NCBI GenBank assembly: GCA_015075515.1
Contig: JABTUE010000002.1
Location: 310,001 to 374,000 of the forward strand
Direction of reading: 5' to 3'
DNA from: Planctomycetota bacterium
Lineage (GTDB): Bacteria > Planctomycetota > UBA8742 > UBA2392
Length of the DNA: 64,000 bases
The notes beneath the pieces were generated by a model. The model had not been told where the DNA came from and did not search any database. It saw nothing but the letters and a program-made list of their open reading frames with translations. Shown piece after piece: positions 57,531 through 64,000 of this stretch (position 1 is its first letter; each line of letters opens with the position of its first letter). A program made the translations under genes and the position numbers.

Positions 57531-58694
57531 TCAGCCAGCAATCGCCACGCGCTTCTTGTCGGTGGCAACGGCGGCTTCGAGCTGCGCATCCAGGTCGGTG
57601 GGTTCGGTGCGCAGGTTGTAGTAGAAGTCGCGGCGCTTGGGCTGGTAGCCCGCGTCCTTGATCAGCCGGCGGATTTCGTATTCGTTCATGCGGAAGGCCG
57701 CGCCGGCCAGCCGCACCACGTTTTCCTCGATCATCAGGCTGCCCATGTCATTACAGCCGTAGCACAGGCTGACCTGGCCCACCTGCCCGCCTTGCGTGAC
57801 CCAACTGGCCTGGCAGTTCTCGAAGTTATCCAGATAGATGCGGGCCACGGCCTGTGTGCGCAGATATTCGTGGCCGCCGGCCATGGGCACATCGGCCATG
57901 CGGTTGCCTTCGCTTTGGAAGGTCCAGCAGATAAAGGCCGTGAAGCCGCCGGTTTCGTCCTGCAATTGACGCAGGCGCTCCAGGTGCTCCATGCGTTCCG
58001 CGCGGGTTTCGACGTGGCCGAACATCATCGTCGCACTGCTGCGGATGCCCAGTTTGTGGGCCACGCGCATCGGTTCCAGCCACGCATCGGCGCCGCCCTT
58101 TTTGGGGCAGATGATATTGCGCACGCGGTCGGTCAGCACTTCGGCGCCGCCACCGGGAATGGAATCCAGACCGGCCGACTTCAACTCCTTGAGCACGTCT
58201 TCGAGCGACATCTTCCAGAACAGCCTGAAATGCTGGATTTCGCTGGGACTGAAGGCGTGATTGTGCAGACCCATGCCGCGAAACAGGCCCAGCATGTCCT
58301 GGTAGTACTTCAGCGGCAGCTTGGGATTATGGCCGCCCTGCAACAGGATTTCCGTGCCGCCCAGATCCAGCGTTTCCTGGGCCTTCTGGCGCAGGGACTC
58401 GACGTCCAGCGTGTAGGCCTCATGATCCAGCGGGCGGCGGTAAAAGCTGCAGAAGTCGCAATCGGTGATGCAGACGTTGGTGTAGTTGATGTTGCGGCTG
58501 ATCACGTAAGTGACCAGGTCAGCGCGGCCGGCAGCCTGCATTTTGCGGTCGCGTACATAGTGGGCCAGTTGCGCAAGCTCATGAATCGGCGCATGGTTCA
58601 GCAGCCAGACGCCTTCTTCAAACGTGATGCGCGTGCCGGCCAGCACCTTGTCGGTGATGCGCAGGAATTCGGCTGGTGTGCCTTTGGCGATCAT
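57531..58694 (-). CDS. mqnC: Cyclic dehypoxanthine futalosine synthase (radical SAM)
   Basis: A 387-residue radical SAM enzyme of the futalosine menaquinone pathway. The [4Fe-4S] motif is CITDCDFC in NYTNVCITDCDFCSF. LLQGGHNPKLPL, HAFSPSEI, SIPGGGAEVL, MMFGHVETRAER and LQDETGGFTAFI are MqnC hallmarks that separate it from MqnE and CofH. ATG 58694 or GTG 58697 is the likely start; TTG 58703 overlaps the TATAGT box. mqnA lies 1.5 kb away in the same direction, separated by the cyclase gene. Confidence 0.9.
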   Translation of the reverse strand: MIAKGTPAEFLRITDKVLAGTRITFEEGVWLLNHAPIHELAQLAHYVRDRKMQAAGRADLVTYVISRNINYTNVCITDCDFCSFYRRPLDHEAYTLDVESLRQKAQETLDLGGTEILLQGGHNPKLPLKYYQDMLGLFRGMGLHNHAFSPSEIQHFRLFWKMSLEDVLKELKSAGLDSIPGGGAEVLTDRVRNIICPKKGGADAWLEPMRVAHKLGIRSSATMMFGHVETRAERMEHLERLRQLQDETGGFTAFICWTFQSEGNRMADVPMAGGHEYLRTQAVARIYLDNFENCQASWVTQGGQVGQVSLCYGCNDMGSLMIEENVVRLAGAAFRMNEYEIRRLIKDAGYQPKRRDFYYNLRTEPTDLDAQLEAAVATDKKRVAIAG

Positions 58695-58702
58695 CACGGG
58701 CA

Positions 58703-58708
58703 ACTATA
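58703..58708 (-). promoter_or_regulatory. TATAGT box 8 bp before ATG 58694 (5 bp before GTG 58697)
   Basis: Minus-strand TATAGT directly ahead of the mqnC start codons, without a ribosome site; leaderless-type arrangement. Confidence 0.4.
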
Positions 58709-58775
58709 GCCCGTCACTGCCCGTCGCAAAGGGGCGTTTCGCCACGCGCGAGATGATCGGGAGCGTTTGCGTGCG

Positions 58776-58790
58776 ACGTTGCTAGAATCC
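58776..58790 (+). promoter_or_regulatory. Promoter element ACGTTGCTAGAATCC (TAGAAT -10)
   Basis: This exact 15-mer recurs at 61747-61761 before the FHA-kinase gene. TAGAAT (58783-58788) is a good -10; here a CAGGAG ribosome site follows before ATG 58815. Confidence 0.45.
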
Positions 58791-58814
58791 AGGTTCATTC
58801 TTTCAGGAGCCCGC

Positions 58815-60245
58815 ATGACCACGGCTGCCGATACCGCTTTTCTGGATCAGGCGCTGACCGAGCTGGAGAGCGTGCGGCGCTGGTCACCGCGCACCATCAG
58901 CAAACTGGAGACGCTGCTCCACAGCCCTGACCCCTGGGCCGTGTACCGCGTGGACCCGATCAACTTTGCCGCCGAAAAAGGCATCTCTGAGCAGGAGGCA
59001 ATTGACCTGCTGCTGCACGCGGCCAATCTGGGCCTGTTTCACATGGAGTGGCGCCTGCTGTGCCCGCTGTGCACAGACACGGTTTCAAGTTGCCGCACCA
59101 TGTCCACGGTCAAGTCAAGTTGCTATTGCCACCTGTGCCTCAAGAGCGTTTCGGTCAATCTGGATGACTACATCACCGTATCATTCAACCTGTCGCCGCG
59201 CGTGCGCGAGCTGCCGTGGCACAAGCCCGAAAACCTGAGCGTCCAGGATCTGATTTTGCGCTATCGCATTGACCGTCGTGCCACAAAGCCGGGCTACGGA
59301 CCGTTTTCCGAAATTATGCGCCAGTTCGCCCGCCTGGCCGACTACCTGCAGCCCGGTGAAAGCCGGCAGGTGCCGCTGGCCGCGCCGGAGGGCTGGGTGG
59401 TTGTGGTCATGGACGCCGGGGCAAACAGCACCGTGATCGTGCCGACCGGGGGCGGCCAGACCGGCAACATTGTCAGCGCCAGACTGACCAGCCAAGGCTG
59501 GCAGGATGTGCCGGAGGCCGTTGCACCGGGCGAAGTCATCCTGAACGTGCGCAACGATACATCCCGCCGCGCGCCGCTGATTGCCGGGGCGCGACCTGGC
59601 GACGTTGACACCACCGGAGTGGTAATGGGGCCGTTTCTGACCGGCAACCGGCTTCTGAACAACCAGACTTTCCGCACGCTGTTTCGCGCCGAAACACTCG
59701 CCAGCGGCGAGGGCATTGGCGTGCGTGACCTGACTTTGCTGTTCACGGATCTCAAGGGAAGCACGGAACTGTACGAGCGCGTGGGCGATCTGGCCGCCTT
59801 TGCCCTGGTACAGCAGCACTTTGAACACCTGCGCCAGGCCGTGCAGCAGCAGGAAGGCGCGGTGGTCAAGACCATCGGCGACGCCGTGATGGCATCGTTC
59901 AACGAACCGGCCCAGGCGGTACGGGCGGCGCTGGCCATGCACCGTGAAATCGAGGCCTTCAACGCCCGGCGCGGCACCCGCGACCTGATCCTGAAAATCG
60001 GTATCCATCGCGGCCACAGCATTGCCGTGACACTCAACGAACGGCTGGACTACTTCGGCCAGACCGTAAACATCGCCGCACGCGTTCAGGGAATTGCCGA
60101 AGCCGACCAGTTGTGCCTGACGCCCGAAGTGCTGGACGCGCCAGGCGTGCGCGAACTGCTGGGTGGTCGGAACGTGCGTGAGGAAACAGCAAAACTCAAG
60201 GGCATCCAGGATTCCATGCGCGTTTACCGCGTCAATCTGGCTTAG
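58815..60245 (+). CDS. Class III adenylate/guanylate cyclase with DUF5939-like zinc domain
   Basis: A 476-residue soluble protein. Residues 40-190 resemble DUF5939, a module found ahead of bacterial cyclases, with probable zinc ligands C83/C86 (LLCPLC) and C105/C108 (CHLC). A linker with beta structure follows. The cyclase domain (about 305-476) starts VRDLTLLFTDLKGSTELYERVGD, giving the first metal-binding Asp; VVKTIGDAVMASF gives the second, and GIHRGHSIAVTLNERLDYFGQTVN-like strands complete the site. It should make cAMP or cGMP. The same 15-mer promoter precedes the FHA kinase, suggesting co-regulation. Confidence 0.85.
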   Translation: MTTAADTAFLDQALTELESVRRWSPRTISKLETLLHSPDPWAVYRVDPINFAAEKGISEQEAIDLLLHAANLGLFHMEWRLLCPLCTDTVSSCRTMSTVKSSCYCHLCLKSVSVNLDDYITVSFNLSPRVRELPWHKPENLSVQDLILRYRIDRRATKPGYGPFSEIMRQFARLADYLQPGESRQVPLAAPEGWVVVVMDAGANSTVIVPTGGGQTGNIVSARLTSQGWQDVPEAVAPGEVILNVRNDTSRRAPLIAGARPGDVDTTGVVMGPFLTGNRLLNNQTFRTLFRAETLASGEGIGVRDLTLLFTDLKGSTELYERVGDLAAFALVQQHFEHLRQAVQQQEGAVVKTIGDAVMASFNEPAQAVRAALAMHREIEAFNARRGTRDLILKIGIHRGHSIAVTLNERLDYFGQTVNIAARVQGIAEADQLCLTPEVLDAPGVRELLGGRNVREETAKLKGIQDSMRVYRVNLA

Positions 60246-61042
60246 CGTGTCGCGTCCAGGGCTGCATCCATGGCGCCACGAGGCAACAGGCCAAGCTCGA
60301 TCGCGCGTCGCGTGAACTCAAGCAATCCCTTATGGTGTTGCGGCGTCAGTTCGTGCTGGATGGTTTCGGTCAGATAGCGCGCCAGATCGGCCTCGGACCA
60401 GCCTGTGTCCATGGCAGCCTGACGCACCAGTTCAAACACCTCGTTGCGCCCGTCAGTCAATGTCTGTCGCAGCCGCGCCCTGACGGCCGGAGACAACACG
60501 CCCGGCCGCGCCGCCCACACGGCAAACACCAGCGGCAGATCGGTCAGCAGTTTCCACTCGGCCGCCAGATCCACCCACACGCGGTCGGTATCCAGCCTGC
60601 GCGCGGCAAGACACGCGTCGCCGATCATCAGCACCGCGTCTTCTCTACGTTCGCGCAGTTCCGCGGGCTCCAACGCGGCCTCCAGATATGCCGGATCGGC
60701 GCCGGCCGCGCCCAGCACCATGCGGCACAACGCCACACTGGTGCGGCTGGCCGAAGTCACAGCGACAGTGGTAATTTCGGGCAGATCCTTGCGCGTGAAC
60801 AGACCGACACTTTCGACCAGGCCGTCGGCGCCGACGCCAAGGCCAATATCAAGCTCCAGCCCCGGTTGACGCAGCGCCTCAATTACGGGCAAAAGACCGA
60901 GATCAAGCCCGCCCGCGGCCATGCGGTCGGCAAGTCGCGCCGGCGTGTCAGGGATCAATTCAACGCCAGAGTCATGCCGCAGGGCAAACCACAGCGGCAT
61001 GGCGTTGAGGTAACTGACCACTCCGACACGAAGCGGCTGCAT
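60242..61042 (-). CDS. mqnA: Chorismate dehydratase
   Basis: A 266-residue MqnA, the first enzyme of the futalosine route to menaquinone, converting chorismate to 3-enolpyruvylbenzoate. It has the periplasmic-binding-like fold with VGVVSYLNAMPLWF at the start, SRTSVALCRMVL, MIGDACL and LAAEWKLLTDLPLVFAVWA, all family landmarks. Together with mqnC it indicates a futalosine-type respiratory quinone pathway. TAAGGT lies 6 bp before ATG 61042. The stop overlaps the cyclase gene by 4 bp. Confidence 0.9.
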   Translation of the reverse strand: MQPLRVGVVSYLNAMPLWFALRHDSGVELIPDTPARLADRMAAGGLDLGLLPVIEALRQPGLELDIGLGVGADGLVESVGLFTRKDLPEITTVAVTSASRTSVALCRMVLGAAGADPAYLEAALEPAELRERREDAVLMIGDACLAARRLDTDRVWVDLAAEWKLLTDLPLVFAVWAARPGVLSPAVRARLRQTLTDGRNEVFELVRQAAMDTGWSEADLARYLTETIQHELTPQHHKGLLEFTRRAIELGLLPRGAMDAALDATR

Positions 61043-61048
61043 GGCGGA

Positions 61049-61054
61049 ACCTTA
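61049..61054 (-). promoter_or_regulatory. TAAGGT box 6 bp before ATG 61042
   Basis: Minus-strand TAAGGT, then TCCGCC, then ATG, identical in hexamer and spacing to the cinA start. Confidence 0.4.
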
Positions 61055-61169
61055 GCCGCGAAACGGCCGTGCGCAATCGGCACGAAGCGGATCACTGGCA
61101 CTACACGAGTTGCTTTACAGTTTTGTGCCGAAGTCCATAACATGGGTGCACAATCTTTCGGGAGTCACC

Positions 61170-61697
61170 ATGCGCATGCTGCCCGCGATGTTCGGTGTCA
61201 TGCTGGCCCTGGCCGGCGCCGGCTGCACCTCCAACCAGGTGCTGGAAGTCAACACCAACAAGGTCGGCTCACTGACTTCGGCCAACGAATATTCCGTCAG
61301 GCCGCTGCGGGTTACCTTTCGCAAGCCCGAAGCCTGGACCGTGACGCCCGAAATCTGGGAAGCGTGGCTGCAGCAGTGGCAGAACACGTACATCCTGGAG
61401 CTACGCAAGAACTGCCGCAAATCACTGATCAGCATTGACGCCGAGGCCAAGCCGGAAAAGGCCTATGTGCTGGAGTGCGAAATCTACGAAATGGACAGCG
61501 GCGGCTTTGCCGGCGTGGGCGGCAGCGGGTATGCCCGGGCGCGCGTGAAGATCACCGACAGCGCCGACGGCAGCGTGCTGTTCGAGGGCCGGCTTCAAGG
61601 CGTGTCCTCCACCCAGACTTCGGCCGAAGGGCGGCTCAACGGCGCCGTGGGCGAACTGGCCGAAGAAATCGCCCGCGTTCTGATGCAGGGCGCGTGA
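61170..61697 (+). CDS. Small lipoprotein of unknown function
   Basis: A 175-residue lipoprotein: signal peptide with lipobox LAGAGC (lipidated Cys about residue 19). The mature domain (VTFRKPEAWTVTPEIWEAWLQQW, then YVLECEIYEMDSGGFAGVGG, ARVKITDSADGSVLFEGRLQG, and a final helix GELAEEIARVLMQ) resembles the alpha/beta fold of envelope lipoproteins in the DUF4136/DUF4410 style, but no family is certain. GGAG precedes ATG 61170. It may be transcribed just ahead of the FHA-kinase gene. Confidence 0.7.
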   Translation: MRMLPAMFGVMLALAGAGCTSNQVLEVNTNKVGSLTSANEYSVRPLRVTFRKPEAWTVTPEIWEAWLQQWQNTYILELRKNCRKSLISIDAEAKPEKAYVLECEIYEMDSGGFAGVGGSGYARARVKITDSADGSVLFEGRLQGVSSTQTSAEGRLNGAVGELAEEIARVLMQGA

Positions 61698-61746
61698 CAG
61701 GGATCCGTCCGCAGTGTCGTTGGCTTGCAAATGCGTGGCATCCGTC

Positions 61747-61761
61747 ACGTTGCTAGAATCC
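61747..61761 (+). promoter_or_regulatory. Promoter element ACGTTGCTAGAATCC (TAGAAT -10), leaderless type
   Basis: Identical to 58776-58790. TAGAAT (61754-61759) ends 7 bp before ATG 61767 and there is no ribosome site, so the mRNA probably starts at the start codon. Confidence 0.5.
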
Positions 61762-61766
61762 TGGCC

Positions 61767-64000
61767 ATGCATCGGTTGGTCTATACGCACGACGGAGTCG
61801 GCTACGAAATCCGGCTCGGTACTGATCCGATTACCGTCGGACGGTCGCCCGGCGCGGGCCATCGTCTGCCCGCGCATCAGATCAGCCGCTATCACGCCAA
61901 GTTCTGGATCGAGCACAGCCAGGCCTGGGTAGAAGATCTTGGCAGTCGCAACGGGACACTGCGCAACGGCCGGCGCGTCAAGGGCAAGGCAGCGCTGGAA
62001 GCCGGCGACATCCTGACTTTGGGCGAACTGGAAATCTGCTACCTGCGCGGTTCGACCGGGGCAGCCATCGAGGAGCGTCCGGTTCCCCGTCTGATTTACA
62101 CGGCCGACAATGGTCAACGCCTTGAGATCGCCATCCGCGCGCGCGTGACAATCGGGCGTGACCAGCACAACACGCTTCCGATCCGAAGCAAGCTCGTGTC
62201 CAAGGAGCACTGCAGCATCACGCCGGAAGACCGCGTGTACGTATTGCGTGACCTGAACAGCAGCAACGGCACATTCGTTGACGGCGAACGAGTCACCGAG
62301 GCAAAGCTGCGGCATGGACAATGGATTGAACCCGGCAAGGCGATCCGGATTCAGTTTGTTGACCCCGGAACTTCTGGAAGAGCCAGTGCCAACGCCGACG
62401 CGGTTAACACTGAAAGCTACTCGCTGATCAGTATCGCGCCCTTGCCCGCGGCAGCGGCAGCGGCCGCACCATCACAGGCATCGTCGCTTGGGTCGCATTC
62501 CGCAGCGGACAGATACGTCATTCGTGCCGAGATCGGCGCCGGCGGCATGGGCCAGGTGCTGTTGGCGTTTGACCAGGTAACCGGCCGGCATGTCGCGCTG
62601 AAGGAACTGCGTGCCAACCTTCGCCAGCGTGCATCTCTGGAACCGGAGATTGCCGAACGGTTTCTGCGCGAGGCACGGGTCACCTCGCGCCTGGAGCACC
62701 CCGGCATTGTTCCGGTCTACGAGATTGGCAAGCGTGATGACGGAACACTCTTTTATGTCATGCGCTATGTGCGGGGGCGGTCGCTTGCCCACCACATTCG
62801 CCAGACCTTGCCGGAAAACACCCCTGACTCCGCAGCACGCATGGCAGCCCGCCTGAAGTTGCTTCCGCATTTTGTGGACATGTGCCAGGCCATCGCCTAT
62901 GCGCATTCGCGCGGAGTGATCCACCGCGACCTCAAGCCCGATAACGTGATGCTGGGCGAGTTTGGCGAGACCTATGTGCTCGATTGGGGTTTGGCACGGG
63001 TGCAGGGTGCGCGAAGCCCGGACAGCGAACTTGCGATGGCCGGCGAGGCCGCCCACTCTGCTCTGGACAATTCAAGCCTGGCTGCCTCGTTGACTGTACA
63101 GGGCGCGGCAATGGGTACCCCGGCGTACATGCCGCCGGAGCAGGCGGAGGGCCGTATTGACCTGCTGGATGAACGCAGTGACGTCTATTCGCTTGGGGCG
63201 GTTCTGTATCAACTTTTATGCGGACACCCGCCCTACGACGGCGCCACCGGCCACCTTGTGATCCAGCAGGTACTCTCGGGGCCGCCCCTGCGGTTGCAGG
63301 CGCGCCAGCGGGAAGCCCCGGCCGAACTCTGTGCGGTCGTAGACAAGGCGATGGCCCGTTCCAAAGCATCAAGATTTGCCAACGCCTCGGAACTGGCCCA
63401 TGAAATACAGGCCTACCTCGACGGACGCACCCTAGCCAGTTACCGGTACAGTTGGCTGGAAAAGGCACGTCGCTTTACCCGCCGGCGCTGGAAGGAAATA
63501 TCCGTCGGAACGCTGGTTCTGGTTCTTGCCACCACATTGGTTGGGCGCAGCCTGGCAGACACAGCCCGTCGCAATGAACACGAACTGCAACGTGCCGTGT
63601 TGCGGCGGGACATCGCCTCGATTGTTCAGGAGGAAGCCAGCGAGGGGTTTCTCAAACCGCTTGCCCAGGCGCGCGAACTGGCGCGAAACCAGCCCGACCA
63701 GGCGCGCCTTGCACTGGCCCAGCTTCGCATGCGCGCAACGACAGGCGAGTTGCGTGTAAGGGTCGAGTCCCGGGTGGCTCCACTGCCTCTGGACACAGAC
63801 GGCAGCGAGCGCGCGGCCATCATTGACCGCGCGCTGGAAGTTCACGGTGTGCCGCTGATTCGTCGCGCGGAATGCTGGCTGCTGTTATGCGACGGCGTGC
63901 TGTCCCTTCCGCAGGGCGGCGTCGCGTCTGTACCCCATCTGGATGCAAAAGGCGTTCAGGATCTGTGCGCCAGACTGAAGTTGCTGGGGCGGGCCTGGTT
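61767..64000 (+). CDS. FHA-FHA-Ser/Thr protein kinase (truncated by window end)
   Basis: The frame is open from ATG 61767 to the end, 744 residues so far. Two FHA domains come first: residues 1-95 (ITVGRSPGAG, SRYHAKF, DLGSRNGTLRNG) and 108-200 (VTIGRDQHNTLPI, SKEHCSI, DLNSSNGTFVDG), which bind phosphothreonine. After an Ala-rich linker the kinase domain spans about 250-560: G-loop GAGGMG (258-262), K279 in VALKE, HRDLKPDN (386-393) and DWG instead of DFG (406-408), then GTPAYMPPEQAEG. A membrane helix follows near 590 (ISVGTLVLVLATTLVG) and a helical extracytoplasmic part begins. It is probably a membrane-bound signalling kinase that can bind its own phosphosites. Confidence 0.9.
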   Translation, partial: MHRLVYTHDGVGYEIRLGTDPITVGRSPGAGHRLPAHQISRYHAKFWIEHSQAWVEDLGSRNGTLRNGRRVKGKAALEAGDILTLGELEICYLRGSTGAAIEERPVPRLIYTADNGQRLEIAIRARVTIGRDQHNTLPIRSKLVSKEHCSITPEDRVYVLRDLNSSNGTFVDGERVTEAKLRHGQWIEPGKAIRIQFVDPGTSGRASANADAVNTESYSLISIAPLPAAAAAAAPSQASSLGSHSAADRYVIRAEIGAGGMGQVLLAFDQVTGRHVALKELRANLRQRASLEPEIAERFLREARVTSRLEHPGIVPVYEIGKRDDGTLFYVMRYVRGRSLAHHIRQTLPENTPDSAARMAARLKLLPHFVDMCQAIAYAHSRGVIHRDLKPDNVMLGEFGETYVLDWGLARVQGARSPDSELAMAGEAAHSALDNSSLAASLTVQGAAMGTPAYMPPEQAEGRIDLLDERSDVYSLGAVLYQLLCGHPPYDGATGHLVIQQVLSGPPLRLQARQREAPAELCAVVDKAMARSKASRFANASELAHEIQAYLDGRTLASYRYSWLEKARRFTRRRWKEISVGTLVLVLATTLVGRSLADTARRNEHELQRAVLRRDIASIVQEEASEGFLKPLAQARELARNQPDQARLALAQLRMRATTGELRVRVESRVAPLPLDTDGSERAAIIDRALEVHGVPLIRRAECWLLLCDGVLSLPQGGVASVPHLDAKGVQDLCARLKLLGRAW

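Overview
The window is a gene-dense, high-GC bacterial chromosome segment with about 50 protein genes on both strands and mostly short intergenic gaps. Several things suggest an uncultivated member of the Planctomycetota or a similar deep-branching group: PA14 and choice-of-anchor-D secreted proteins, an FHA-FHA-Ser/Thr kinase, a DUF5939 cyclase, RsbW-like ATPase signalling, the futalosine menaquinone pathway (mqnA, mqnC) and an archaeal-type GAPDH. That assignment is inference; no rRNA or marker gene in the window settles it. Many genes carry a TANNNT box exactly 6 bp before the start codon and no Shine-Dalgarno sequence, which points to frequent leaderless transcription.

Layout. 1-3.5 kb: end of a secreted protein gene and two convergent paralogous HTH regulators. 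3.5-7.8 kb: thioesterase, asparagine synthetase, sugar-nucleotide epimerase and glycosyltransferase, probably a surface-glycan or amidation unit. 7.8-16.5 kb: a PA14 protein, a dynamin-like GTPase, a DUF429-like protein, a redoxin and the lpdA-lipB lipoyl genes. 16.6-19.8 kb: a self-contained CRISPR cassette. 19.8-31.7 kb: a coiled-coil membrane protein, a GspE N-domain protein, an HU-receiver-ATPase fusion, GAPDH, two copies of a 206-bp MITE-like element, an SPFH protein, a tRNA-like sequence, a TPR/SEC-C protein and a CobW GTPase. 31.7-45.4 kb: metallophosphoesterase, a large anchor-D surface protein with a TrmB-type regulator, nadA, ispH, a secreted membrane-anchored protein, hydrolase/NUDIX, Tdh-like dehydrogenase and a nucleotidyltransferase pair. 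45.4-64 kb: another membrane-anchored protein, MFS and DMT transporters, a di-haem cytochrome, pirin, cinA, a secretin N-domain protein, leucine dehydrogenase, gluQ, an outer-membrane barrel, mqnC, a cyclase, mqnA, a lipoprotein and an FHA-kinase that runs off the end.

The most interesting region is 16611-19808. A CRISPR array of 19 repeats (36 bp, one degenerate) and 18 spacers (29-31 bp) starts 10 bp beyond the stop codon of a 560-residue TnpB/Cas12-like RuvC nuclease. No cas1, cas2 or cas4 is present. The 3' end of the nuclease gene can fold into an RNA scaffold like the guide-scaffold RNA of TnpB elements, directly abutting the array. The whole module lies between two 83/82-bp direct repeats that are nearly identical. 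It therefore looks like a minimal type V (V-U/V-F-like) system caught close to the step from transposon-encoded TnpB to CRISPR effector, and possibly movable through its flanking repeats.
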